Shown piece after piece: positions 6,724 through 15,517 of a stretch of DNA of 64,000 nucleotides. Both the position numbers and the translations under genes were made by a program. This DNA comes from Massilia sp. Root418 (GTDB taxonomy: Bacteria > Pseudomonadota > Gammaproteobacteria > Burkholderiales > Burkholderiaceae_D): the NCBI RefSeq assembly GCF_001425265.1, contig NZ_LMEC01000023.1:62001-126000 (forward strand), written 5' to 3'. The number at the start of each line of letters is the position of its first letter. The first letter of the stretch is position 1. Below the pieces are notes generated by a model. That model was not told the DNA's origin and did not search any database. It saw only the letters and a program-made list of their open reading frames with translations.

Positions 6724-9621
6724 TTACACTAGTTGCCGCTTGGCCAGGCTGGCGAACACGCCGTCCCGCGCCATCAGTTCGTCGTAGTTGCCGCACTCGG
6801 CGATGCGGCCCCGTTCCAGCACGTAGATGCGGTCGGCGTTGCGGACGGTGCTCAGGCGGTGCGCGATCACTACCCGGGTCGCCTTCAGCTGCTCCATGCT
6901 GGCGCTGACGATGGCCTGGCTTCGGTTGTCCAGCGCGCTGGTGGCCTCGTCGAAGAACAGGATGCGCGGCTGGTGCACCAGGGCGCGCGCCACCAGCAGG
7001 CGCTGGCGCTGGCCGCCCGACAGGGTGCCGCCGCCGTCGCTGATGATGGTGTGCATGCCCATCGGCATGGCCTGGATGTCTTCCTCCAGCCCGCAGGCGC
7101 GCGCGGCAGCCCAGGCCTGGTCCAAGGTGAGCGTGCTGCCGCCGGCGATATTGCTGAAGATGTCGCCGCCGGCCAGGCGCCCGCTTTGCAGCACCACGCC
7201 CAGCTGGCGGCGCAGGCTGCCGATGTTGATGTCGCTGAGCAGGTGGCCGTCGTAATAAATGCCGCCGTGGCTGGGCTGCTCGAAGCCGAGCAGCAGGCGC
7301 AGCAGGGTCGACTTGCCCGAGCCGGACGCGCCCACCAGCGCGATGAACTCGCCCGGGGCGATGGCCAGCGACAGGTCGTCCAGCACCGGCGGGCTGCCGG
7401 GCGCGTAGGCGAAGCTCACGTGGCTCAGTTCGATCGCCCCGCTCAGCTCGCCAGGATCGGCCTGGCTGGCATCCATTTCTGGCTGCGCCAGCAAAATGGG
7501 CTGGGCCCGTTCGTAGGTGGAGGCGATCGACAGCACGTCCATGCCGGTGCGCACCAGCGACAGCGCGGCCGCCAGCAGCACGGTCCAGGCCGCGTTGAAG
7601 GCGATGAAGTCGCCGCTCGACAGGCGCGCCGTCTCCGGCTCGGCCAGCATGGCGGCAATGCCGCCGAACAGCATGGCCGAGGCGGCCACCGGGAAGGCGG
7701 CGCCGAACACCGCGCTGGCGTTGGCCAGCCGCCCGGCGCGCAGCGCGTGGCGCTTGTGCTCGGTGAACCGCGCCGCCCAGTTGGCGAAGGCGCGGCTTTC
7801 GGCGCCGGTCATGCGCAGCTTGGCGATGCCGCCCAGGTACTCGAACACCTGGCCGGCCAGGCGTCCGCGCAGCTCGCCGGCCACGCGCGTCACGCGCAGG
7901 CTGGCGTAGCCGAGCGCCAGGTTGACCGCTATCGCCACGGCCAGCAGCGCCAGCGCCAGCAGCGCCAGGCGGGCGCTGTAGTGCAGCAGCAGCAGCAGGT
8001 TGCACAGCGAGAACACGCTATTGATGATGCTGGCGATCACCGTGCCCGACAGCGCCTGGCGGATCTCGTTGATGCCGTTGATGCGGGTGGCCAGGTCGCC
8101 CGCCGTGTAACGCCGGAAGAAAGGCACCGGCAGCTTGAGCACGCGGTCCCACACGGCCGCCTGCAGGCTGCTGCCGGCCTTGCCCTCGATGCGCAAGGTG
8201 GCCACGGCGCGCGCGGCCTCCAGCATCAGCGTGACCAGGCTGGCCACGAACAGCATGGCCACCACCTGCACCATCTGGCCCCGGTCGGCGGCCGGGAACA
8301 CGCTGTCGAACAGGTGGCCGCTGGCCAGCGGGATGGCCATGGCCAGCACGGTGCTGGCCAGCGCGATGGCGGCAATGGTGGGCAGGTCGCCGCGCGTCTC
8401 GCGCGCCACGAAGCGCACCAGGTCGGTCCACGCCAGCGGCGCCGCCGGCAGGCTGCGGTAGAACATATACGCGTGCGGCAGCAGCGTTTCGGCGCTGGCC
8501 GCGTCCACCCGGCGCTGCTCGCCGCTGACCGGATCGCAGATGCGGTAGCCGCCGCCCGGCTCGGGCAATAGCGCCAGCGGCTGCTTGTCCTCGGTCAGGC
8601 CCAGCAGGGCGCCGCTGTCGTGGCGCCACCAGCCGTCGCGCAGCACCACCATGCGCATGCGCACCCCGGCCGCGCGCGTGAGGGCGGCCAGCTTGCCGCC
8701 GGCCGGGCCGGCCGAAGGCGGCGGCGCCGGGAACGCGATGCCGGCGTGCGCGCCCACCAGGCGGCAGGCCGCCAGCAGGCGGTTGTCGGCGTCGCCCGCC
8801 GGCGCGGCCGGCGTGCCGCCGCGGATCAGCGCGGCCATGCCGTCCAGCGCGCCGGCCATGGCTTCGCCGTTGAGTTGGCGTTGGCGCTGCAGGCGCGCCA
8901 GTTCCTGCTGCTGGCGCTGCCCGGCCGCCGCGATAGCCTGGCTGCACAGCGCGGCGCTCAGGCTGCCGAGCGCATCGAGCAGGCGCGCCGGCGGCAGCCG
9001 CTGGTACAGCTCGGCGGTGTGCTGCAGCTCCAGCGTCCCGCCGACCGCCAGCTCCAGCCAGCTGCCCGGCGGCACGGCCAGCACCTCGCCCACGCCGCAC
9101 GGCGCCGCGCCCGCATAGCCGGCCTGGCCGGCGGCCGGCAGCGCCCACAGGCCGCTGCGCTCGCTGTGCACGCAGGCCGGCGTGCCCTCGGCCGGTGCGG
9201 CGTGCGCCGGCCCCTGCAGCGCCACGCTGCCGGGCGGCGGCGCGGGCCAGGCGCCGGCCAGTGGCGCGGCCAGCTGGTCGAGCAGCTCGGCGGCCTGACT
9301 GGTATCGGCCTGGTCCAGCAGCGCCAGCAGGTCGTCCCGCGCCACCTGGCGCAGCCGCGCGCCGGCCGCCGGCACCAGCGCCAGCTGCCAGCCGGCCGCC
9401 AGTCCGGCCGGGCAGGGCGCCAGCAGCAGCGGCTGGCCGGGCGCGGCACCCAGCAGGTGGTGGCGCTGGCCGCCCGGCGCCACCAGGAACACGTCGGCGC
9501 CGCCGTGCTCGGCCAGCCAGGCCGCCGCGCCCTCGGCCTGGCTGGCCGGCGCGCCGGCGGCGCCGGCCTGGCCCAGTTGCCGCAGGCGCTGCTGCAGGCC
9601 GGAGGGGAGACGGTCATTCAT
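6724..9621 (-). CDS. NHLM-type bacteriocin ABC exporter, second subunit (no peptidase domain)
   Basis: A 965-residue fusion of a long N-terminal region (about 400 residues, rich in Ala, Pro and Gln), a six-helix exporter membrane domain and a C-terminal ATPase. Walker A is GASGSGKSTLLRLLLG, the signature is LSGGQRQRLLVARALV, Walker B is ILFFDEATSALDN and the H-loop is VVIAHRLSTV. The architecture fits the second ABC protein of NHLM (nitrile-hydratase-leader microcin) systems, which pairs with a peptidase-containing ABC protein. Its start overlaps the end of the upstream exporter gene by 8 bases, implying translational coupling. It probably forms a heterodimeric export complex with the 9614-11821 product, HlyD and TolC. 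Confidence 0.88.
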   Translation of the reverse strand: MNDRLPSGLQQRLRQLGQAGAAGAPASQAEGAAAWLAEHGGADVFLVAPGGQRHHLLGAAPGQPLLLAPCPAGLAAGWQLALVPAAGARLRQVARDDLLALLDQADTSQAAELLDQLAAPLAGAWPAPPPGSVALQGPAHAAPAEGTPACVHSERSGLWALPAAGQAGYAGAAPCGVGEVLAVPPGSWLELAVGGTLELQHTAELYQRLPPARLLDALGSLSAALCSQAIAAAGQRQQQELARLQRQRQLNGEAMAGALDGMAALIRGGTPAAPAGDADNRLLAACRLVGAHAGIAFPAPPPSAGPAGGKLAALTRAAGVRMRMVVLRDGWWRHDSGALLGLTEDKQPLALLPEPGGGYRICDPVSGEQRRVDAASAETLLPHAYMFYRSLPAAPLAWTDLVRFVARETRGDLPTIAAIALASTVLAMAIPLASGHLFDSVFPAADRGQMVQVVAMLFVASLVTLMLEAARAVATLRIEGKAGSSLQAAVWDRVLKLPVPFFRRYTAGDLATRINGINEIRQALSGTVIASIINSVFSLCNLLLLLHYSARLALLALALLAVAIAVNLALGYASLRVTRVAGELRGRLAGQVFEYLGGIAKLRMTGAESRAFANWAARFTEHKRHALRAGRLANASAVFGAAFPVAASAMLFGGIAAMLAEPETARLSSGDFIAFNAAWTVLLAAALSLVRTGMDVLSIASTYERAQPILLAQPEMDASQADPGELSGAIELSHVSFAYAPGSPPVLDDLSLAIAPGEFIALVGASGSGKSTLLRLLLGFEQPSHGGIYYDGHLLSDINIGSLRRQLGVVLQSGRLAGGDIFSNIAGGSTLTLDQAWAAARACGLEEDIQAMPMGMHTIISDGGGTLSGGQRQRLLVARALVHQPRILFFDEATSALDNRSQAIVSASMEQLKATRVVIAHRLSTVRNADRIYVLERGRIAECGNYDELMARDGVFASLAKRQLV

Positions 9622-11821
9622 TGGCGATCAGCTCCGCGTACTTGCCCTGCAGGGCAATCAGTTGCTCGTGGGTGCCGCGCTCGCGTACCTTGCCGCGTTC
9701 GAGCACGATAATTTCGTCGCAGTCGCGCACCGCGCTCAGGCGGTGCGCCACCACCAGGCAGCTGCAGCCGCGCCGGCGCAGGTGGCCGTCCACGGTCTGC
9801 TCGGTGAGCGGGTCGAGCGCGCTGGTGGCCTCGTCCAGTACCAGCAGGGTGGGGTTGCCCACCAGCGCGCGCGCGATCTCCAGGCGCTGGCGCTGGCCGC
9901 CGCTGAAGTTGGCGCCGCCCTCGTCGACCACGCTGTCGTAGCCGCCAGGGCGCGCCGCGATCATCTGGTGGGCGCAGGCGTCGCGCGCGGCCTGCAGCAG
10001 GTCGGCCTGGGCCACGGTGCTGTCCCACATGGTGAGGTTGTCGCGCACGGTGCCGCTGAACAGCGCCACGTCCTGGTCCACCGCAGCCAGCGAGTTGAGC
10101 AGCTGCTGGCGCGGCCATTCCTGGCGCGGCCGGCCGTCGAACAGGATGGCGCCGTCCCACGGCTGGTACAGCCCCACCACCAGCTTGGCCAGGGTGGACT
10201 TGCCGCAGCCCGAGCCGCCCACCAGCGCCACCCGCTGGCCCGGCTGCAGCACCAGGTTGAAATTCTCCAGCAGCGGCGGCTCCAGGCGGCTGTAGCCGAA
10301 AGTGACATTGCGGAACTCCAGCGCGCCGCTCAGCTTGGGGCTGTCCGGCGGCGGCCCGTCGGCGCTGGCGTCCTCGCAGCTGCTGCGCAGCACGTCGTCG
10401 AGCCGGTCCATGTCGCCCTGGAAGGCTTGCAGGCGCCCGCCCAGCGCCACCAGCGCGTTGACCGGGGCCACGAAGCTGGCCGACAGGGCCTGGAAAGCCA
10501 CCAGCGCGCCGATGGTCAGGTCGCCGTCCATCACGCGCAGCCCGCCCAGGCCGAGGATTAGCGCGGCGCTGGCGGCGGTGAGGAACTTGGGCAGCAGGTC
10601 CAGCACGATGGAGCTGCGGCTCATCTCCTGCATGGAGTTCATCAGGCGCGCCTGGTAGCCGGCCCAGCGGCTGAAGAAGTCGGCCTCGGTGCCGGAGGCC
10701 TTGAGCGTCTCGATCAGCAGCAGGCCGTTCATGGACGTGCCCATGACCTTGCCGGCGTCGATCGACATCTTCTGGTTCAGCTCGGTGCGCTGGCGCGCCA
10801 CCAGCCGCAGCACCAGCACGTTGAGCGCGGCGATGCCGATGGACACCAGGCTCATGGCCACGTCGTAGAACAGCATCACGGTGGCGAAGAACAGGCCGGT
10901 GAGCACGCTGAGCAGGCCGGACACCAGCTCTGCCGACAGCACATGCGCCACGCGGTCGTTCAGGCCCACGCGCGCCCCGATCTCGCCGGCCGAGCGCTGG
11001 TGGTAATAGCCGATCGGCAGGCGCAGCACGTGCCAGAAGAAGTGCGCCGCGCTGCGCAGCGCAATGCGCATTTCCAGCTTGAGCAGGTAGTGCTGCTGCA
11101 GCGCGGTGAGCGCGGCCATCAGCGCGGCGGTGGCGGCCATGCCGGCCACCAGCGGCGCGGCCCAGGACTGCAGCCCGCCCACCAGCACACGGTCGATGAA
11201 CACCGAGGTGAAAGCCGGCAGCACCAGCCCGGGCAGCGCCAGCGCCAGGCCCGCCAGCACCAGGTAGCCCAGCGCGCCGCCGGCGCCGCGCACCCGGCGG
11301 CGCAGGCTGGCCAGCAGGCTGGGCGGACGCCCCGAGGGCACGAAGCCGGGGCCGGGCACGCAGCTGAGCACCACGCCGGTGAAGCTCTGGTCGAACTCCT
11401 CGGCGCTCACGGTGCGCCGCCCCATGGACGGGTCGTTCAGCAGGACCTGGTCGCCGTCGAAGCCGTCCACCACCAGGAAGTGGTTGAAGTTCCAGAACAC
11501 GATCAGCGGCATGGGCATGGCGCGCAGTTCGGCCGGTTCCTTGCGCAGGCCGCGCGCCTCCATGCCGTAGCCGCGCGCGGCGCGCACCACGTTGAGCGCC
11601 TTGCTGCCGTCGCGCGACACGCCGCACGCCACCCGCAGTTCCTCCAGCGGCACGTATTTGCGGTAAAAGGCCAGCACCATGGCCAGCGCGGCCGCGCCGC
11701 ACTCGACCGCCTCCATCTGCAGCACCGACGGCGAGCGCGCCGGCCGGCGCGGGGCCAGGCGGCGCCAGCGCGGTTTCAGTGCCAGCAGCGCCCGCGCCGC
11801 CTGCAGCAGCAACGGGCGCAC
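9614..11821 (-). CDS. NHLM-type peptidase-containing (C39) ABC exporter
   Basis: A 735-residue peptidase-exporter. The GTG at 11821 is chosen because it overlaps the HlyD stop as TAGTG; the frame extends upstream only inside hlyD. The N-terminal C39 peptidase shows the oxyanion Gln and catalytic Cys in LQMEAVECGAAALAMVL, the His in NFNHFLVV and the Asp in LNDPSMGRR, so it should be active. It is expected to cut leaders after Gly-Gly, which all four precursors have. A membrane domain follows, then an ATPase with Walker [15 protein letters not shown], signature FSGGQRQRLEIARALV and Walker B LLVLDEATSALDP. It acts in the inner membrane with HlyD and TolC. Confidence 0.92.
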   Translation of the reverse strand: MRPLLLQAARALLALKPRWRRLAPRRPARSPSVLQMEAVECGAAALAMVLAFYRKYVPLEELRVACGVSRDGSKALNVVRAARGYGMEARGLRKEPAELRAMPMPLIVFWNFNHFLVVDGFDGDQVLLNDPSMGRRTVSAEEFDQSFTGVVLSCVPGPGFVPSGRPPSLLASLRRRVRGAGGALGYLVLAGLALALPGLVLPAFTSVFIDRVLVGGLQSWAAPLVAGMAATAALMAALTALQQHYLLKLEMRIALRSAAHFFWHVLRLPIGYYHQRSAGEIGARVGLNDRVAHVLSAELVSGLLSVLTGLFFATVMLFYDVAMSLVSIGIAALNVLVLRLVARQRTELNQKMSIDAGKVMGTSMNGLLLIETLKASGTEADFFSRWAGYQARLMNSMQEMSRSSIVLDLLPKFLTAASAALILGLGGLRVMDGDLTIGALVAFQALSASFVAPVNALVALGGRLQAFQGDMDRLDDVLRSSCEDASADGPPPDSPKLSGALEFRNVTFGYSRLEPPLLENFNLVLQPGQRVALVGGSGCGKSTLAKLVVGLYQPWDGAILFDGRPRQEWPRQQLLNSLAAVDQDVALFSGTVRDNLTMWDSTVAQADLLQAARDACAHQMIAARPGGYDSVVDEGGANFSGGQRQRLEIARALVGNPTLLVLDEATSALDPLTEQTVDGHLRRRGCSCLVVAHRLSAVRDCDEIIVLERGKVRERGTHEQLIALQGKYAELIANE

Positions 11822-13086
11822 TAGTCCAGGCCCGCGGCTTTTTTCAGCAGCGGGATCAGCAGTTCGATGGGGCGCTGCTCGGCGATGGTGATCAGGGCCG
11901 AGCACGAGGTGCCGCTTTGCAGCGGGAAGGGCGGCCCGGTGCGGGTCGACCAGCGGTAGCGGCTGGCGTTCCCCGGCGCCGGCTGCAGCGCGGCGCGGAT
12001 CTGGATCGGCGCTTGCGCTCCGCTCAGCTGCTGCACCAGCTTGTCGTTGCCGAACACCCGCATCAGGCCCTGGTCGGTGGACGGGTAGTCCGCCACCGCC
12101 GACACGTAGGCCGGCAGGAAACCGAACTCCTCGCGCTTGGCGGTGCTGGGGCTGATTTCCACGCGCATGCCGCGCGCCACCTTCTTGCCGTCCAGCGCCG
12201 GCAGGTAGAGGTAGGCCTCGATCTCGTTGGCGTCGATGCCGGAGGCCTCCACGCTGAGCAGCGGCGTGCCGCGCTCGACCAGCTGGCCCTCGCTGGCCTT
12301 GATCTCCAGCACCCGCCCGCTGTACGGGCTGACCACGGCGTTGAACTCGCGCGTCTCGCGCACCATCAGGTCCAGCCCGCGGCGCGCGTCCTCCAGCGCG
12401 TTGCGCGCCAGCACCAGCTCGTTGCTGCTCTGCTTCTGCTGCTCCAGCACCGTCACGTCCAGCTGCTTGAACTGGCCCAGCACGTTCTGTTCTTCAAGCT
12501 GGGCGGCGGTCAGCTCTAGCTGCGAAGCGATCAGGGTCTGGCGCGTGATCAGGCCCTGGTCCAGCAGCGCGCCCTGGGTGGCGATGCGCTCGCGCAGCAG
12601 GCCGGTGCGCTGGCGCGCCGAGGCCAGGTGCTCGCCCAGGCTCTGGCGCTGCTGGCGCGCGGTGGCTGCGCGCAGCGCCGCGCCCTGCTCGGCCATGGCC
12701 TGCGCCTGCTGGTACTGCGCCTGCACTTCGCGCACCCGGCTCTCGGCGGCGTGGATCTTCTTGAGCAGGTCGCCCTGTTCCAGACGGCCGACGATCTGGC
12801 CCGCCGCCACCCGGTCGCCGACCTCCACCGACAGGTCCGACAGGCGGCCGCTGGCGGCCGTGGTCAGCACCCCCACGCCGCCGTGCTTGAGCAGCATGCA
12901 CTGCTGTCCGGGCAGCTTGGTGGGCAGCTTGCCGAACACCGACCACAGCACCGCCGCCAGCAGCAGCAGCCCGATGCCGGCCAGCGCCAGCCAGCCGCGC
13001 GGCGTGGTCACCTGCAGCAGGCGGTCGAGTTCCTCGGGGGAGGATAAGCGGGCCAGCGCGGCTGGCCGGAAAATGCCTTTGGTCAT
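11821..13086 (-). CDS. HlyD-type membrane fusion protein of the NHLM export system
   Basis: A 421-residue periplasmic adaptor. It has a short cytoplasmic N-terminus (MTKGIFRPAALARLSSPEEL), one membrane helix near residues 32-52, a long coiled coil near 110-250 rich in Gln and Glu, and a barrel-sandwich segment (SPYSGRVLEIKASEGQLVERGTPLL). The N-terminus matches NHLM secretion proteins, so the ATG at 13086 is preferred. A TTG at 13110, overlapping the upstream stop, would add eight residues. Neither has a clear ribosome site. It bridges the two ABC exporters to the outer membrane TolC. Confidence 0.88.
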   Translation of the reverse strand: MTKGIFRPAALARLSSPEELDRLLQVTTPRGWLALAGIGLLLLAAVLWSVFGKLPTKLPGQQCMLLKHGGVGVLTTAASGRLSDLSVEVGDRVAAGQIVGRLEQGDLLKKIHAAESRVREVQAQYQQAQAMAEQGAALRAATARQQRQSLGEHLASARQRTGLLRERIATQGALLDQGLITRQTLIASQLELTAAQLEEQNVLGQFKQLDVTVLEQQKQSSNELVLARNALEDARRGLDLMVRETREFNAVVSPYSGRVLEIKASEGQLVERGTPLLSVEASGIDANEIEAYLYLPALDGKKVARGMRVEISPSTAKREEFGFLPAYVSAVADYPSTDQGLMRVFGNDKLVQQLSGAQAPIQIRAALQPAPGNASRYRWSTRTGPPFPLQSGTSCSALITIAEQRPIELLIPLLKKAAGLD

Positions 13087-13106
13087 GGGGACAGTTGGGT
13101 TGAGGG

Positions 13107-14741
13107 TCAATCGGGCGGCGGCGCCAGCGCCAGCGGGCCCAGGCCGGCCAGCGCGGCCGGGTCCAGGCTGTAGCGGTCCGGCTCGGCGGCGGCGGACGGG
13201 CCGCCGGCCAGCAGCGTGCCGGTGGCCAGGCGCAGCCGCGCCAGCGCCTCGGCGCAGGCCAGCTGCAGCTGCAGGGCGGTGACGCGCGCGCTGACGTAGC
13301 GGCTCTCCACGTTGATCACGTCGATCAGCGTGGCGATGCCGTTTTTCTGCTTGGTGATTTCCTGGCTCACCGCCAGCTCGTACCAGGCCAGGCCCTCGCG
13401 CGCGCTGCGCAGCTGCGCCTGGCTGGCTTGCAGGGCGCGCGCGGCGCCGTCGATCTCGGTGGCCACGGCGGTGTCCAAGTCGCGCTGGCGGATGTCGAGC
13501 TGGGCCAGCTGGGCGGCGCGCTCGGCGGCGGCGCCGCGCGCGCTGTTGTTTTGCAGGGGGAATTCCCAGTTCAGGCGGGCGTACACGGAGGGGCCGGACT
13601 GCACCCGGCCGCCCTGGTCCAGGAAGCCGTAGTGGCGGCCGCCCTCCATGACCTTGGCGTAGCCCAGGCCGGCCTGCAGGTCGAGCTGGGGCAGCTGGGC
13701 GTTGCGCGCCGCGGCCAGCTGGCGCAGTGCGGCCTCGCGCTGCCAGGCCAGCACTTGTACGTCGGGCCGGCGCGCGCGGGCCGCGCTGCGCCAGGCGGCC
13801 AGGCGGGGCGCCGGCAGCGCCTCGGGCAGGGTGTGCTGCAGCGGGTCCGGCAGCGCCTCGGCCGGCTCGGCCAGCGCGGCGATGGCGGCCGCGTCAGCGC
13901 CCAGCAGGCGGCCCAGCGCGTCGCGCGCCTCGCTGCGCGACAGTGCAGCGGCGGCCAAGGCGGCTTCCTTGTCGGCGGCGTCGGCGCGCAGCAGCACCAT
14001 GTCGGCGCGCGGGCGTTCGCCGGCGTCCACCAGTTGCTGGATCGAGGCCAGCAGGGCGGTGCTGCGCTGCGCGCTGCTGGCCGCCACCTGCTCCAGCTCC
14101 AGCCGCGCGCGGTAGGTCCAGTAGGCCGTCAGCACGCTGTAGATGGTCTGGGCGGCGCGCTCGCGCAAGGCGTAACGGCTGGCCACCAGTTCCAGCCGCG
14201 CCGCCTCCTCGGCGGCGGCCGCGCCGGCCGCGCTGCCGCGTCCGCGCAGCAGCGGCTGGGTGACGTCCAGGCGCAGCTCCAGCAGCTTTTGCTGCACGCG
14301 CGCCGCGCCCGGCGCCAGGTTGTCGTTGCCGGTGGCCGCCAGGCCGGCGCCCACGCGCGCGCCCTGCGCCAGCAGGCGGCTCACCTCGGCCTGGTAGCCG
14401 GTGGCGATCAGGCGCGACTGGGTCAGCCCGTCCGGCGGGACCAGCGCGCTGTCGCCCAGCGGGCGCACGGTGCGCTCGTGGTGCACGCCTGCGGCGCTGA
14501 GCCAGTCGAAGCGGCCCCGGGCCTGTTGCAGCCGGGCGGCGGCGGCGTCGATCTCGCTGCGCTGCACGGCGATGCCGGGATGCCGGGCCAGCGCCTGCGC
14601 CAGCGCGTCGGCCAGCTGCAGCGGCGCGGCCTGTGCGCCGCCGGCGGGGACCGCCGCGCAGGCCAGCGCCAGCGCGGCCAGCAGGCGGCGCGCTGGTGCG
14701 GCGGATGCAGCGGGAGGCGGTGTCGGCATTGCGTCGGCCAT
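13107..14741 (-). CDS. TolC-like outer membrane protein of the peptide export system
   Basis: A 544-residue outer membrane factor with a cleavable signal (LLAALALACAAVPAGGAQA). The mature N-terminus APLQLADALAQALARHPGIAVQRSEID is the usual first helix of the family, and the second half ends with KQKNGIATLIDVINVESRYVSARVTAL. It is longer and more Ala-rich than the tolC at 3788-5107 and is dedicated to this export operon. The HlyD gene follows directly. It would provide the outer membrane exit for the processed peptides. Confidence 0.88.
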   Translation of the reverse strand: MADAMPTPPPAASAAPARRLLAALALACAAVPAGGAQAAPLQLADALAQALARHPGIAVQRSEIDAAAARLQQARGRFDWLSAAGVHHERTVRPLGDSALVPPDGLTQSRLIATGYQAEVSRLLAQGARVGAGLAATGNDNLAPGAARVQQKLLELRLDVTQPLLRGRGSAAGAAAAEEAARLELVASRYALRERAAQTIYSVLTAYWTYRARLELEQVAASSAQRSTALLASIQQLVDAGERPRADMVLLRADAADKEAALAAAALSRSEARDALGRLLGADAAAIAALAEPAEALPDPLQHTLPEALPAPRLAAWRSAARARRPDVQVLAWQREAALRQLAAARNAQLPQLDLQAGLGYAKVMEGGRHYGFLDQGGRVQSGPSVYARLNWEFPLQNNSARGAAAERAAQLAQLDIRQRDLDTAVATEIDGAARALQASQAQLRSAREGLAWYELAVSQEITKQKNGIATLIDVINVESRYVSARVTALQLQLACAEALARLRLATGTLLAGGPSAAAEPDRYSLDPAALAGLGPLALAPPPD

Positions 14742-14864
14742 GTTCGGATAGGGTGCGGCTATTCGGGATGCATCAGCATCGGTCGGGAAATCGGATTCGA
14801 ATTCGGTGTTCGGTAGTACGTCGGGCGGGCGGCGGCGCAGCGCGGCCGCCCGCGTCAGCGCTGC

Positions 14865-15014
14865 TTAGTTATCCATCAGGCTGAAGGTGCCGCACATGGC
14901 GGCGCAGGAGCCGCCGCCGGCCACGTCATCCAGTTCGGTGTCGGTCAGTTCCAGGTCTTGCTCTTGTTGCGGCTGGGTGTCTTTCAGGGCGTCGCTCAGT
15001 TGTTTGTTGCTCAT
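14865..15014 (-). CDS. RiPP precursor peptide 3
   Basis: A 49-residue open frame starting MSNKQLSDALKDTQ, with leader end DLELTDTELDDVAGG and core GSCAAMCGTFSLMDN. GGAG lies 6 bases before the ATG. The leader is shorter than in the other precursors, but the last 15 leader residues and the first 12 core residues match precursor 2. The Met-Asp-Asn tail is unique. It lies 34 bases after precursor 2 and 123 bases before the TolC gene. Conservation across four frames, ribosome sites and neighbouring maturation genes support it as real despite its size. Confidence 0.85.
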   Translation of the reverse strand: MSNKQLSDALKDTQPQQEQDLELTDTELDDVAGGGSCAAMCGTFSLMDN

Positions 15015-15048
15015 GGTGTGCTCCGTTTAAAAAAGGGGAAAAGGGCTG

Positions 15049-15204
15049 TCAGGCCAGCGAGAAGGTGCCGCACATGGCGGCGCAGGAGCCGCCGCCCGCC
15101 ACGTCGTCCAGGTCGGCGTCGGTCAGTTCCACGTCCTGCGTGGCTGGCACGTCGGCCTGGTTCAGGGTGGTGGCCAGGGTCTCGTTCAATTGTTTGTTGC
15201 TCAT
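15049..15204 (-). CDS. RiPP precursor peptide 2
   Basis: A 51-residue open frame starting MSNKQLNETLATTLNQ, with leader end DVELTDADLDDVAGG and core GSCAAMCGTFSLA. AGGA precedes the ATG at suitable spacing. The core is 13 residues if cut after Gly-Gly. It is the middle of three tandem precursor genes, with gaps of 36 and 34 bases. The leader is acidic before the cut, the core nearly neutral, with two Cys three residues apart, as in the other copies. Confidence 0.85.
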   Translation of the reverse strand: MSNKQLNETLATTLNQADVPATQDVELTDADLDDVAGGGSCAAMCGTFSLA

Positions 15205-15240
15205 GATGGTCCTGTCAGTCGGGTTGAGGGAAACGGATGC

Positions 15241-15411
15241 TTAGGCCAGCGAGAACGACTGGCACATGGCGCCGCAGGAGCCGCCGCCGGCCACGTCGTC
15301 CAGCTCGGAATCGGTCAGTTCCAGGTCTTGCACCGGGCCGGTGTGGCCGGTCTTGACCAGTGCTTCTTTCAGTTTGTCGCCCAGTTCATTGGCCAGATTT
15401 TTATTGCTCAT
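15241..15411 (-). CDS. RiPP precursor peptide 1
   Basis: A 56-residue open frame starting MSNKNLANELGDKLK, with leader end DLELTDSELDDVAGG and core GSCGAMCQSFSLA. It is the first of three tandem precursors and lies 106 bases after the substrate-binding protein gene. Its leader and the 84 bases upstream are almost the same as those of precursor 4 at the far end of the locus, which points to a relatively recent duplication. The double-glycine site fits the C39 exporter. The two Cys (C-x-x-x-C) are the obvious targets for modification, although whether the radical SAM enzyme acts on them is not shown by the sequence. Confidence 0.87.
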   Translation of the reverse strand: MSNKNLANELGDKLKEALVKTGHTGPVQDLELTDSELDDVAGGGSCGAMCQSFSLA

Positions 15412-15495
15412 GTTGTCTACCTTCAGAAGTAACGACTGCTAGTTTTAAGACATCAAGCCTGATCGGTCTTTTCTTGCAAGAAGAAACAGGGACTG
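15412..15495 (-). repeat. Duplicated upstream region, copy A (before precursor 1)
   Basis: Counterpart of 5404-5486, sharing a 41-base identical core at 15431-15471 and about 90 percent identity overall by hand alignment, with one single-base gap. The outer part carries the perfect palindrome TTCTTGCAAGAA, which is degraded in copy B. Both copies begin shortly after the stop of a periplasmic binding protein gene and end at the precursor ATG. Confidence 0.85.
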
Positions 15496-15517
15496 CGTAA
15501 CGGGTTCCGCGCTGCGC

